Assembly (NCBI RefSeq): GCF_038007285.1
Contig: NZ_JBBOWX010000001.1
Location: 2,311,501 to 2,375,500 of the forward strand
DNA: 64,000 nt
Direction of reading: 5' to 3'
Source of the DNA: Sporosarcina sp. FSL K6-3457
Lineage (GTDB): Bacteria; Bacillota; Bacilli; Bacillales_A; Planococcaceae
Positions 46,126-54,816 of this stretch are shown here, piece after piece. Below the pieces are notes generated by a model. That model was given only the letters and a program-made list of their open reading frames with translations, was not told the origin of the DNA and did not search any database. Position 1 is the stretch's first letter; each line of letters begins with the position of its first letter. Both the position numbers and the translations under genes were made by a program.

Positions 46126-47296
46126 TCATATGAAAACAATGGATGATTTACTTGATAATCCATTTGATCTTCAAGAACCCCTTCTTCCAAAGGAAATGCA
46201 AACCGTAAATAATGAAGCAAGCGTTAGCCCAAAACTAATTGATCGACTATCTGATGAGGAAAGAGAAAAAGCTCAACAGCTTGCCGCTCAAATCCCAGTG
46301 GGTAATTACGAGGCCATACTTACATACGGTGCCAGCGCACAGGGCCAGCTATCTAAATTTTCGCATCAAATGCTTGATCATGTCCAAAGTAAGGATATTG
46401 GTCCCGTTGGCGATGTCTTGAAGGATTTGATGAATCGACTTTCTGAAATTGACCCTGATGATTTATCGGAGAAAAAGAAGTCAGGTCTTAGCCGATTATT
46501 CAATAAAGCCACACGTTCTATTCAGGAAATGATGACCAAATATCAAAAATTAAGCACGCAGATTGACCGAATTGGTGTCCAACTCGAGCATTCAAAACGA
46601 GGACTTATTGAAGATGTTCAGATGCTCGACAATTTGTATGAGCAAAATAAAACCTATTTCCAAGCGCTAAATGTCTACATAGCAGCTGCAGAGTTAAAAC
46701 GGGATGAAATTGCCAACGACATTATTCCTGAAATGCGCCGCCAAGCTGAATTGTCGAATGACCAAATGGCTTTCCAAGAAGTAAATGACATGGCACAATT
46801 CCTAGATCGCTTAGAAAAACGATTATACGATTTACAATTATCACGTCAAATTACGATCCAAAGTGCACCACAAATTCGCATGATTCAACAGACTAACCAA
46901 ACACTTGCGGAGAAAATCCAGTCATCGATTATGACTTCCATTCCACTTTGGAAAAACCAAATTGCCATTGCATTGACACTTAACCGTCAAATGAAAGCTG
47001 TTGAGTCACAGAAACTAGTGACACAAACGACGAATGATTTACTGTTGAAAAACTCTGAAATGCTTAAAATCAATTCGATTGAAACGGCTAAAGAGAATGA
47101 GCGTGGGATTATCGAAATTGATACGCTGAAGAAAACACAGGAGAACTTGATTCAAACGATTGAAGAAACACTCCTTATCCAAGCTGACGGACGTGCCAAG
47201 CGTAAATCAGCTGAAATTGAAATTGCACGTATGGAAGAAGAGTTGAAACAACGCCTTCTCGGTATCCATGAAAAAACACAAAACCGCCCTTTATGA
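46112..47296 (+). CDS. telA: Toxic anion resistance protein TelA
   Basis: Protein of 394 residues in the TelA/KlaA family, associated with resistance to tellurite and other toxic anions and with envelope stress. Typical stretches are 'LSDEEREKAQQLAAQIPVGN', 'AILTYGASAQGQLSKFSHQM', 'HSKRGLIEDVQMLDNLYEQN', 'KTYFQALNVYIAAAELKRDE' and 'TQTTNDLLLKNSEMLKINSI'. It is predicted to be nearly all helical. AAAGGAG precedes the ATG, which lies inside the end of xpaC. The pair matches xpaC-yaaN of B. subtilis. The stop lies in the loop of the terminator hairpin. Confidence 0.9.
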   Translation: MTENNHMKTMDDLLDNPFDLQEPLLPKEMQTVNNEASVSPKLIDRLSDEEREKAQQLAAQIPVGNYEAILTYGASAQGQLSKFSHQMLDHVQSKDIGPVGDVLKDLMNRLSEIDPDDLSEKKKSGLSRLFNKATRSIQEMMTKYQKLSTQIDRIGVQLEHSKRGLIEDVQMLDNLYEQNKTYFQALNVYIAAAELKRDEIANDIIPEMRRQAELSNDQMAFQEVNDMAQFLDRLEKRLYDLQLSRQITIQSAPQIRMIQQTNQTLAEKIQSSIMTSIPLWKNQIAIALTLNRQMKAVESQKLVTQTTNDLLLKNSEMLKINSIETAKENERGIIEIDTLKKTQENLIQTIEETLLIQADGRAKRKSAEIEIARMEEELKQRLLGIHEKTQNRPL

Positions 47297-47311
47297 GGCG
47301 GTTTTGTGTTT
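47274..47311 (+). terminator. Terminator of xpaC-telA
   Basis: Perfect 15-bp stem AAACACAAAACCGCC/GGCGGTTTTGTGTTT with an 8-nt loop that contains the telA stop codon. Confidence 0.88.
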
Positions 47312-47319
47312 TTCACAGA

Positions 47320-47392
47320 TTTATCGGCGACTTTCGAAACTTTACCAGCGAGTTCACGGATTTATCGGCGACTTCAGAGACTTTGCTAAACG
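47320..47392. repeat. Second intergenic array of about 21-nt units, core TTTATCGGCGA
   Basis: Units begin at 47320 (TTTATCGGCGA), 47341 (TTTACCAGCGA), 47361 (TTTATCGGCGA) and 47382 (TTTGCTAAACGA). The spacing is 21, 20 and 21 nt. Intervening bases resemble those of the array at 15914-16018 (TTCACGGA, CTTCAGAGA), and both arrays end in GACTTTGCTA. It lies between the telA terminator and the 3' end of the VWA-domain gene. Confidence 0.8.
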
Positions 47393-47415
47393 AAGCCCTC
47401 GAATTTCCCTTCCCT

Positions 47416-49317
47416 TTACGTGTTCCGAATGACAATCGCCAGCAGCTTTCTCAGTATACGTAATGTCTGATCTGCAAAACTCTCTACCGAGTTGGATGAC
47501 GCAGTTTTATTGCCAAACATCATGGAGAATAAGGCTTTCTGGTCCCCTGTTGGTTCCTCTGTCGAGAGAAATAAGTGAATGACGGAAATGCCCTTTTTCT
47601 CCGTTTCCATCACGGCCTCTGCTGTATCGAGAATACCGTTGCGATCATAACCAAAGGCAGATGGTTCTCCGTCTGAGAAGACAAGTAAAAACTTGTGTTT
47701 CTCTTGTCTAGCAGCCAATTGCTCGGCCATCCAACGAATCGCAAAGCCGTCACGGTTATCTTCATTCGCATCGAAAGATAGGATGGACATACCGTTATCT
47801 TTATTGCGATCGGTGAACGTATGCATGAGGCCAAACACATTAGGCTGTACGTCTTTCGTTGCATGATAAGCATCCTCATAATACGAAGAAATTTCATGGC
47901 TGACACCCAATTGGCGAAGTACATCATGGAATAGCAGCACAGCCTGTTTTGTTTCGTCCAGCTTGTCAAGCATCGAGGCAGAGCCATCGACAAGTAAGCC
48001 AAATACAGCATCCAAATTAACAGATGGCGCATTTTTTCGATAGAATGGCTTAGGTCGCTCGTCCACCACCATCGTCGTCAGCTTGGTCGACAGACGCCCT
48101 TTCATCAGACGCTCTCGCTTGGAGTCCTCTTTCAAATCAATTCGCTTCTTCATTTCCTCAACAAACGAACGAACATACGGCTTCTGCTGTTCTCTCCAAA
48201 TCAATAATTTTTGACGATTTTCCTGCTCATCAGCTACTTCTACACGCAACGCTTCATAGACGACGTTCAGATGCTCCTTACCGAATAGTTTACCGGCCTT
48301 CACCTTATTCTCTCGCTTATCAGCTTTGTCGCTCTCGTCGTCCGTCCAGCGCTCGTTGTCGTTGCCCTTAGAATCACCAGAACCTGTTTCTTCAATGTCT
48401 GCCTCTTCATTGCCAGGCGTTGTATCGTTCGCATCACTTTTACCAGATCGACCATGCTCGAGTTCGAATTCAAGGTGGACACCTGATTCACTTTCGTTTT
48501 CTCGATGCCACGATCGGAATACCTCCTCGATCGTTTCTTTTGGACCTTCCTCCCCTTTTTCAGCATCAGACATTCCTTCATGATAATGAAACACCGTATT
48601 GTCTTCGGTAATGGCATCCCCCGCTGAGTAATATTGATGGATAAGGTCCTTGTCGATGAATCTTTCGATAATGCCAACAATCCTGTCCGCGATATACGTA
48701 TTGTCTTCCGTATTCTTAGCATCGTAGGCATGCTGTAGAATATTTTGGATCAGCCCCAAATCGATTTCTCCCCAGTCGATGGAAGTATCGACAAACATGC
48801 CTTCATGGAGTGAAATGAATAGCTGATTCATCATGGCGTCTGCAAAAAAACTCTTCTGGACATTCGATAAGAGCATATTACGATGAAAGCCCACATACGC
48901 TTCCCTTCTGATATCGAACGAAGTCGCCGTTCCGGGTCTTTCCTTCGTAATCGCATCCATCAGACGGAATTCTTCGAGCATCATTAACAGTTCCAAGGCG
49001 AATTTCCGAAGTGGATGTAAGCTATATGTACGAGTGAATGTAATCCAAGTGGGCACACTAAACCGTTTCCAATAGCCCGCTGTCAATAAATAAATATCGG
49101 AAAGCCTTCCCCCATGAATAACTTCTTCTGTCCGATGACGCCAAAAAACACTCATTGAAATAATGCTTTCTTGCGGACGAAATTCAAGCAATTTCCGTTC
49201 GGTTAACTCAAGAAAAGGTGCATCTGCAAGTGCCCTTCCCAGCCGCTCATACAGCAATAATGTCTTGGCATCGACCGTTTCATCATTAAATTGAATGAAT
49301 CGATTCATCTTGACCAT
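47416..49317 (-). CDS. VWA-domain protein, NorD/CobT-like (YojO)
   Basis: Protein of 633 residues, the partner of a MoxR-type ATPase, matching B. subtilis YojO. The N-terminal half is alpha-helical ('LRKFALELLMMLEEFRLMDA', 'LFISLHEGMFVDTSIDWGEI'). The middle is a very acidic low-complexity linker (about residues 260-340; 'DDESDKADKRENKVKAG'). The C-terminal VWA domain begins near residue 440 with the metal-ion-dependent site 'VFGLLVDGSASMLDKLDETK' (DxSxS) and ends 'FLLVFSDGEPSAFGYDRNGI'. MoxR/VWA pairs act as chaperones that load metals or cofactors. The start has GAGGCG 6 nt upstream. It follows the MoxR gene by 10 bp. Confidence 0.88.
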   Translation of the reverse strand: MVKMNRFIQFNDETVDAKTLLLYERLGRALADAPFLELTERKLLEFRPQESIISMSVFWRHRTEEVIHGGRLSDIYLLTAGYWKRFSVPTWITFTRTYSLHPLRKFALELLMMLEEFRLMDAITKERPGTATSFDIRREAYVGFHRNMLLSNVQKSFFADAMMNQLFISLHEGMFVDTSIDWGEIDLGLIQNILQHAYDAKNTEDNTYIADRIVGIIERFIDKDLIHQYYSAGDAITEDNTVFHYHEGMSDAEKGEEGPKETIEEVFRSWHRENESESGVHLEFELEHGRSGKSDANDTTPGNEEADIEETGSGDSKGNDNERWTDDESDKADKRENKVKAGKLFGKEHLNVVYEALRVEVADEQENRQKLLIWREQQKPYVRSFVEEMKKRIDLKEDSKRERLMKGRLSTKLTTMVVDERPKPFYRKNAPSVNLDAVFGLLVDGSASMLDKLDETKQAVLLFHDVLRQLGVSHEISSYYEDAYHATKDVQPNVFGLMHTFTDRNKDNGMSILSFDANEDNRDGFAIRWMAEQLAARQEKHKFLLVFSDGEPSAFGYDRNGILDTAEAVMETEKKGISVIHLFLSTEEPTGDQKALFSMMFGNKTASSNSVESFADQTLRILRKLLAIVIRNT

Positions 49318-49327
49318 TGCAATCGCC

Positions 49328-50191
49328 TCATTTCACCCAAGTATCCACTAATTCCATGACGAGCCTACGTTCAATTTTATCATCCAGCTTCTCAGCGATA
49401 GCGTACTGCACCGCACGTTTCACAGGAATATGTTCAGCTAATCCCATTGCATCGAGCAAGCTTCGAACAGATGCTGCTTCATCGGATAACAACCCATTCA
49501 TCACTTGCTTTTTCAAATCATTACCGATTTGAAGGAATGTCTCGACAAGCTGCTCTGGGGCATTTGGATAGGTGTCTGTCATGACTGTTTGTAATTGTTC
49601 CCCTGTCAAATAAGGTACAGTGAACGACACAAAGCGGTTTTTCAACGCTTCATTCATCGGTGATGTTCCAACATATCCTTCGTTAATCGCTGAAATAACG
49701 GTAAAGTTTTCATGTGCATAAATGACTTCACCTGTAAACGGATTCGTCAACATGCGACGATGGTCGAGCACGCTATGAAGGATTGGCAATGTCTCTGGCC
49801 TTGCCATATTGATTTCATCAATGTATAAAATATGTCCTTTTTTCATCGCCTGGACAACAGGACCTTCGACAAATTCGATAACGGTTTCTCCATCTTTGCT
49901 AATGATTGTTTTGAAGCCGAGCAATGATTCCGCATCGAGATCGACAGAACAGTTGACGCTTTGCATAGGCTGCTGAAAATAATGTGATATCGTTTGGGCT
50001 AATTTTGTCTTTCCTGAACCCGATGGTCCTTTTAATAACACAGGTTTTTTTAACACAATGGCAACAAGTACATCTTCCCATAAATGAGCATCCGGTGAGA
50101 CATAGCCCCCTTGTTGGATTAACAGCTGGGCAGATGACTCATGAATCTCCCCTGAACGATGTGCATGTTCTTTTTCTATTAATGCATTCAT
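49328..50191 (-). CDS. MoxR-family AAA+ ATPase (YojN)
   Basis: AAA+ ATPase of 287 residues of the MoxR/NorQ group, matching B. subtilis YojN. Walker A is 'VLLKGPSGSGKTKLAQTISH' (residues ~52-71), Walker B 'KGHILYIDEINMARPETLPI', sensor 'NFTVISAINEGYVGTSPMNE', and the arginine finger region 'ALKNRFVSFTVPYLTGEQLQ'. It precedes the VWA gene and probably remodels a metalloprotein together with it. The neighbouring odhAB operon is shared with B. subtilis, so this neighbourhood is ancestral. GGAGG lies upstream of the ATG. Confidence 0.9.
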   Translation of the reverse strand: MNALIEKEHAHRSGEIHESSAQLLIQQGGYVSPDAHLWEDVLVAIVLKKPVLLKGPSGSGKTKLAQTISHYFQQPMQSVNCSVDLDAESLLGFKTIISKDGETVIEFVEGPVVQAMKKGHILYIDEINMARPETLPILHSVLDHRRMLTNPFTGEVIYAHENFTVISAINEGYVGTSPMNEALKNRFVSFTVPYLTGEQLQTVMTDTYPNAPEQLVETFLQIGNDLKKQVMNGLLSDEAASVRSLLDAMGLAEHIPVKRAVQYAIAEKLDDKIERRLVMELVDTWVK

Positions 50192-50211
50192 GTAAAAGTT
50201 TCCTCCTTATG

Positions 50212-50241
50212 AAAAGCCCGATACAGTTGTATCGGGCTTTT
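50212..50241 (-). terminator. Terminator of the DUF6501 gene
   Basis: Perfect 14-bp stem AAAAGCCCGATACA/TGTATCGGGCTTTT with a 2-nt loop, 5 bp after the stop at 50246. Confidence 0.9.
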
Positions 50242-50245
50242 CTGT

Positions 50246-50443
50246 TTATTCGAAATACGTTTTGTAATAGCCACCGACTTTGCCTGTGTTGTCCAAAACG
50301 AAAATAAATTCTTCCGTTTCATTTTTCACTTCGTATTCTTTACCTGGTGTTAACACATTATTCACGACATATTTTGCAGCGTCTGCATGCTTGCAGACGA
50401 CTGTTCGAATTGCCGGAGCAGTTGTCCAATCTTTGAATGTCAT
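50246..50443 (-). CDS. DUF6501 family protein
   Basis: Protein of 65 residues matching the Bacillales DUF6501 family: 'MTFKDWTTAPAIRTVVCKHA', 'DAAKYVVNNVLTPGKEYEVK' and 'NETEEFIFVLDNTGKVGGYY'. Its compact beta fold and 'LTPGKEYEVKNETEEF' core are conserved between genera. Function is unknown. The ATG at 50443 was chosen because AAAGGAGTG lies upstream; an ATG 6 nt earlier is less well placed. It lies between odhB and the MoxR gene on the same strand, with terminators on both sides, so it is transcribed on its own. Confidence 0.85.
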   Translation of the reverse strand: MTFKDWTTAPAIRTVVCKHADAAKYVVNNVLTPGKEYEVKNETEEFIFVLDNTGKVGGYYKTYFE

Positions 50444-50481
50444 TATCAATCACTCCTTTCAGTTTTAAATGAATCAAAAAA

Positions 50482-50510
50482 ATCGACCCGCAGTGAAAGC
50501 GGGCCGATTG
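50482..50510 (-). terminator. Terminator of odhA-odhB
   Basis: Stem AATCGACCCGC/GCGGGCCGATT with one mismatch and a 7-nt loop, followed by a T7 run on the minus strand, 30 bp after the odhB stop. Confidence 0.8.
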
Positions 50511-50539
50511 GATTAAGGCCTACTATATGCCTACTGTTA

Positions 50540-51763
50540 TTAAGAACCGAGAAGAAGATCTTCTGGATTTTCGATTAGTTCTTTGACCATTTTCAAGAAG
50601 CCAACAGAATCTTTACCATCAATAACGCGGTGGTCATATGAAAGTGCCACATACATCATTGGACGGATTTCGATATTGTCTCCGATTGCTACTGGACGTC
50701 TTTGAATTGTGTGCATGCCGAGGATTCCGACTTGCGTACCATTCATAATTGGCGTTGACATCAACGAACCGAATACACCACCGTTTGTAATTGTGAATGA
50801 ACCGCCTGTCATGTCCGCCATTGTCAATTTGTTATCGCGTGCTTTTTTCGCAAGTTCAACAATTGTTCCTTCGATTTCTGCGAAGTTTTTACGGTCTGCG
50901 TCTACCACGTTTGGTACAACAAGTCCGCCATCTGTTGAGATCGCTACGCCGATGTCAAAGAAGTTTTTCAAAATGATTTCGTCGCCATCGATTTCTGCGT
51001 TAACGTATGGATATTTCTTAAGTGCTGCAACAACTGCTTTTGTAAAGAATGACATAAATCCAAGACGAACATCGTTTTGTTCGAAAAATTGGTCTTTCTT
51101 CCGCGAGCGAAGTGCCATCACATTTGTCATGTCGATTTCGTTGAACGTTGTAAGCATTGCTGTTGATTGCTTCACTTCCAATAGACGTTTCGCAATTGTT
51201 TGGCGACGGCGAGTCATTTTCTCACGTGTTACACGACCATCGTCCTGAGCTACAACTGAAGCTGCTGGTGCTACTGCCGCTGGTTGTGCTTTTGGAGCTG
51301 TCCCGTGCGCTTCAACATCTTGTACACGAACGCGTCCCATTGGATCTACTGGTGAAACAGCTGCAAGGTCAATCCCTTTTTCACGTGCCATTTTACGAGC
51401 TGCTGGGCTTGCAATTGTGCGATCCGATGTACTTGCATCTTCTTCAACTGCAACAACTGGTGCTGGTGCTGCTGGTGCTGGTGCCGCTGCTTCAACTGGC
51501 GCAGCAGGAGTTGCTGCTGGTGCGCCAGAGCCCGCGCCAACGATTGCGATAACTTGACCAACTTGAACTGTGTCGCCTTCCGCTGCAAGATGCTCTTGAA
51601 CAACTCCAGCTTCTTCTGAAATAACTTCAACGTTTACTTTGTCTGTTTCAAGTTCAACGATGAATTCACCTTTTTCAACCGTATCACCCGGTTTTTTCAA
51701 CCATTGTGCAATTGTTCCTTCTGTAATCGATTCTGCCAGTTCTGGTACTATGATCTCTGCCAC
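50540..51763 (-). CDS. odhB: 2-oxoglutarate dehydrogenase E2, dihydrolipoyl succinyltransferase
   Basis: E2 subunit of 407 residues that transfers succinyl groups from lipoamide to CoA in the TCA cycle. The lipoyl domain (residues 1-75) has the attachment Lys in '[20 protein letters not shown]'. A long Ala/Pro linker follows. The peripheral-subunit-binding domain is near 110-145 ('[20 protein letters not shown]'). The catalytic domain has '[20 protein letters not shown]' and ends with the active-site '[20 protein letters not shown]' (His and Asp). The start is GTG with AGGAGG upstream. It follows odhA by 43 bp, the usual odhAB operon; E3 is supplied elsewhere. Confidence 0.96.
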   Translation of the reverse strand: MAEIIVPELAESITEGTIAQWLKKPGDTVEKGEFIVELETDKVNVEVISEEAGVVQEHLAAEGDTVQVGQVIAIVGAGSGAPAATPAAPVEAAAPAPAAPAPVVAVEEDASTSDRTIASPAARKMAREKGIDLAAVSPVDPMGRVRVQDVEAHGTAPKAQPAAVAPAASVVAQDDGRVTREKMTRRRQTIAKRLLEVKQSTAMLTTFNEIDMTNVMALRSRKKDQFFEQNDVRLGFMSFFTKAVVAALKKYPYVNAEIDGDEIILKNFFDIGVAISTDGGLVVPNVVDADRKNFAEIEGTIVELAKKARDNKLTMADMTGGSFTITNGGVFGSLMSTPIMNGTQVGILGMHTIQRRPVAIGDNIEIRPMMYVALSYDHRVIDGKDSVGFLKMVKELIENPEDLLLGS

Positions 51764-51806
51764 AATAAATTCCTCCTATAATCTATGTTGAAATAACGAA
51801 TCTTCT

Positions 51807-54617
51807 TTATTTCTTTAGTGCTTCATCAAGAATACGTGCTTGTTCAATTTTGTAAGATTCTCCGTCGCCTTCTGATGGGCTGGCACGGTGAACTCTTCCC
51901 ACGTAAGAGATATCTTTATCGCCTGCAAGATCTTTAATATAAGAATATGCAAATTTCCAAGATCCCATATTTTTTGGTTCTTCTTGTACCCAAACCAATT
52001 CTTTCGCGTTCGGATAACGAGAGACGATATCCTTAATTTTATCGGATGGGAACGGGTAAAGCTGTTCCACACGAACGATGTGTAAATGATCAAAGTCTGT
52101 ACCGTCTTTGACGCGCTCAGCAAGATCAATTGCTACTTTACCACTTGCGAATAAAATCTTCTCAACTTTGTCTGCTTTTTTTCCTGTTCCAGGCTGTTCA
52201 AGAACAGTTTGGAAATGACCTGCTGTTAAATCGCTAACGTCAGCACCAACAAGTGGATGACGAAGCAACGATTTAGGCGACACAATGACGAGTGGACGCA
52301 TTGATTTATCACCTAGCATTTTAGCCTGTCTACGAAGAATATGGTAATAGTTCGCAGCACTTGAAAGATTTGCAACCGTCCAGTTATTTTCCGCACAAAG
52401 CTGTAGGAAACGTTCTAGTCTTGCGCTTGAGTGCTCAGGTCCCTGTCCTTCCGATGCGTGTGGCAGCAATAGAACAAGTCCAGATTGCTGACCCCATTTC
52501 GAATAACTAGACGAAACAAATTGGTCAAACATCACTTGTGCCATGTTGGCAAAGTCTCCAAATTGAGCTTCCCAGATGGACAGTGTTTTTGGATCCTCCA
52601 AGTTATAACCGAATTCATAGCCGACAATTGCCGCTTCTGTTAATGGGCTATTGTACGCCACAAACGATGCATTTGCACCACTAATATGATGTAGTGGTAC
52701 CAATTCCTCGCCTGTTTTTTCATCGTGAAGTACAAGATGACGATGCGCAAATGTTCCGCGTTGGACATCCTGCCCCGTCATACGAATCGGATTACCATCC
52801 TGTAGAATTGCACCAAAAGCAAGTGTTTCAGCATGCGCCCAATCGATTTTCCCTTTGCCGTTGAACGGGTCTTCACGGCGTTTTAAAATACGTGTCAATT
52901 TACCAAACACATTGAAGCCTTCAGGATATGCCAAAAGTTCTTCATTGATACGACGGAGTTTGGCCTCATCCGCACCTGTTTCGAGATCTCTTGGATAGCC
53001 TGCCAGTACTTCTACAGGTGTAGCATTTGACAATGGCTCTGTTTGTACGGACGGCTCTTTTACTTTGTCGTATGCTGCCTGCATTGTTGCAATCACTTCG
53101 ACATCTAGTTTTGTCACATCTTCTTCCGTTAGGACATTAGCAGCTGCAAGCTCTGCACCATATAGTTCACGAACAGTTGGATGCTCATGGACAGAATGGT
53201 ACGTCACTGGATTTGTGACAAGTGGCTCATCCATTTCGTTATGTCCATAACGGCGATAGCCGAGCAGGTCGATTAAAATGTCCTTGCCAAATTTTTGACG
53301 GTATTCGAAAGCGAAAGCTGCAGTCGCAATGACTGACTCTGGGCTATCCGCATTGACGTGTAAAATTGGCACTTCATAGCCTTTCGCAACATCTGAAGAA
53401 TAGTAAGTAGACCTAGAGTCATAATATTCTGTTGTGAAACCAATCATATTGTTCGCGATAACATGGATGGAACCACCCGTCTTAAATCCACGCACACGAC
53501 TATAGTTAAATGTTTCAGGAACAATTCCTTGTCCCGGAAACGCTGCATCACCGTGAATAAGTACTGCATAGGCAGTTTCTGTATTTTGTGTAGGAATACC
53601 TGCGCTATCCGTTTGTTCCTGTGCAGCTCTTGTTTGTCCTGTAATTACCGGATTGACAACTTCCAAGTGAGATGGATTATAAGCTAGGTAACGTTGCATA
53701 CCCGATTTGCCATTATAGAGGGCACCCATATGATATTTCACATCACCAAACCAACCACGTGTCACTTCAAGTGAACCGTCTGTAGGCATGAATGGAGCGT
53801 CTGGCACACCAGCAAATTGGGCAAACATCATTTCATATGGCTTATTTAAAATATGTGTCAATACGTTCAAACGGCCACGGTGAGCCATTCCAATCAAAAC
53901 TTTTTTCATCTTCTCTTCTTCAGAACGACGAACAAGTTCATCTAGGAAGACAACGAGTGTGTCAAGTCCCTCGATAGAGAAGCGTTTCGCACCAACAAAC
54001 GTACGATGGATAAATTTCTCAAATCCTTCAATTTTCGTCAATCGTTCAAGCAGTGCCTTTTTGTCATCTACAGATAGTTGAGTAGAAACATTGCCATTCT
54101 CAATCTTAGATTGAATCCAATTTCTTTCTTCTTCATCAATCACATGATCAAACTCATAGGCGATTTTTCCTGTATATAATGATTTCAAATAGTTCACGGC
54201 ATCAAGACCGTGTGCTACGTTTGGAGGAGTCGTAATAAAGAACAGAGATGCTGGCATTGCCCGCAAATCATTATCCGTCAATCCATAATAAGAAGCTTCA
54301 ATTCGTGTTGAATCCTTCGGACGATCGTTAAGCGGATAAATATCTGCTGCAAGATGCCCATATGTACGAATTGCGTCCTGCAATTTATAGGCAGATAGCA
54401 CTTTACTGAAATCAGCCGGGGCTACTGCTCCGATTGCTTCAGTTTGTTTCCCCTCATCAATTATAGGCGCGCCAAAACGGCGGAACATGTCCGCAAGTTC
54501 AGCATCCACAGACTCAGGCGATACTTTGAACACTTCGTACATTTCCATTACATACCCAAGGTTTGGACCCGAAAATACAGCATACGGGGAACGATGGTAG
54601 TCAACATTGTTCGACAT
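51807..54617 (-). CDS. odhA: 2-oxoglutarate dehydrogenase E1 (thiamine diphosphate-dependent)
   Basis: E1 subunit of 936 residues, the usual size, which decarboxylates 2-oxoglutarate and passes the succinyl unit to OdhB. It starts 'MSNNVDYHRSPYAVFSGPNL'. The ThDP-binding and catalytic core shows 'IGMAHRGRLNVLTHILNKPY', 'KYHMGALYNGKSGMQRYLAY', 'LIHGDAAFPGQGIVPETFNY', 'VRGFKTGGSIHVIANNMIGF' and 'GYRRYGHNEMDEPLVTNPVT'. The transketolase-like second domain has 'FGDFANMAQVMFDQFVSSSY' and 'LLPHASEGQGPEHSSARLER'. The ATG at 54617 was chosen because GGAGG lies 9 nt upstream; an ATG 18 nt earlier has none. It is the first gene of odhAB. Confidence 0.97.
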   Translation of the reverse strand: MSNNVDYHRSPYAVFSGPNLGYVMEMYEVFKVSPESVDAELADMFRRFGAPIIDEGKQTEAIGAVAPADFSKVLSAYKLQDAIRTYGHLAADIYPLNDRPKDSTRIEASYYGLTDNDLRAMPASLFFITTPPNVAHGLDAVNYLKSLYTGKIAYEFDHVIDEEERNWIQSKIENGNVSTQLSVDDKKALLERLTKIEGFEKFIHRTFVGAKRFSIEGLDTLVVFLDELVRRSEEEKMKKVLIGMAHRGRLNVLTHILNKPYEMMFAQFAGVPDAPFMPTDGSLEVTRGWFGDVKYHMGALYNGKSGMQRYLAYNPSHLEVVNPVITGQTRAAQEQTDSAGIPTQNTETAYAVLIHGDAAFPGQGIVPETFNYSRVRGFKTGGSIHVIANNMIGFTTEYYDSRSTYYSSDVAKGYEVPILHVNADSPESVIATAAFAFEYRQKFGKDILIDLLGYRRYGHNEMDEPLVTNPVTYHSVHEHPTVRELYGAELAAANVLTEEDVTKLDVEVIATMQAAYDKVKEPSVQTEPLSNATPVEVLAGYPRDLETGADEAKLRRINEELLAYPEGFNVFGKLTRILKRREDPFNGKGKIDWAHAETLAFGAILQDGNPIRMTGQDVQRGTFAHRHLVLHDEKTGEELVPLHHISGANASFVAYNSPLTEAAIVGYEFGYNLEDPKTLSIWEAQFGDFANMAQVMFDQFVSSSYSKWGQQSGLVLLLPHASEGQGPEHSSARLERFLQLCAENNWTVANLSSAANYYHILRRQAKMLGDKSMRPLVIVSPKSLLRHPLVGADVSDLTAGHFQTVLEQPGTGKKADKVEKILFASGKVAIDLAERVKDGTDFDHLHIVRVEQLYPFPSDKIKDIVSRYPNAKELVWVQEEPKNMGSWKFAYSYIKDLAGDKDISYVGRVHRASPSEGDGESYKIEQARILDEALKK

Positions 54618-54816
54618 GTAAAATGACCTCCACATTTGCCTACCGGCATATTGTGATTTTATTTTTTATCCTTATTAATATTACCACGCAAACACTTTAA
54701 CTGAAAGGGTTTAGCGTCAATTGTGAAACTTTTGTGCCCGGAACTACATTACACCTAATTTGAATTACTTGCAACCTACCTTTTGAACGTAAAAAACGAT
54801 GATTTGCCTATTCCAG

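Noticed and set aside
48300..48731. Long minus-strand frame of 143 codons within the VWA gene
   Set aside because: It overlaps the acidic linker of the yojO-like gene in another frame, has no ribosome binding site and a composition typical of a shadow of Glu/Asp-rich coding sequence.
51157..51552. Leu-rich 131-codon frame opposite odhB
   Set aside because: It is the antisense of the Ala/Pro-rich E2 linker; the periodic Leu/Gln composition is an artefact of GCT/GCA codons read in reverse.
54618..54816. Catabolite-repression (cre) site before odhA
   Set aside because: A few TGAAAG-like words are present but none matches the 14-bp cre consensus well enough.
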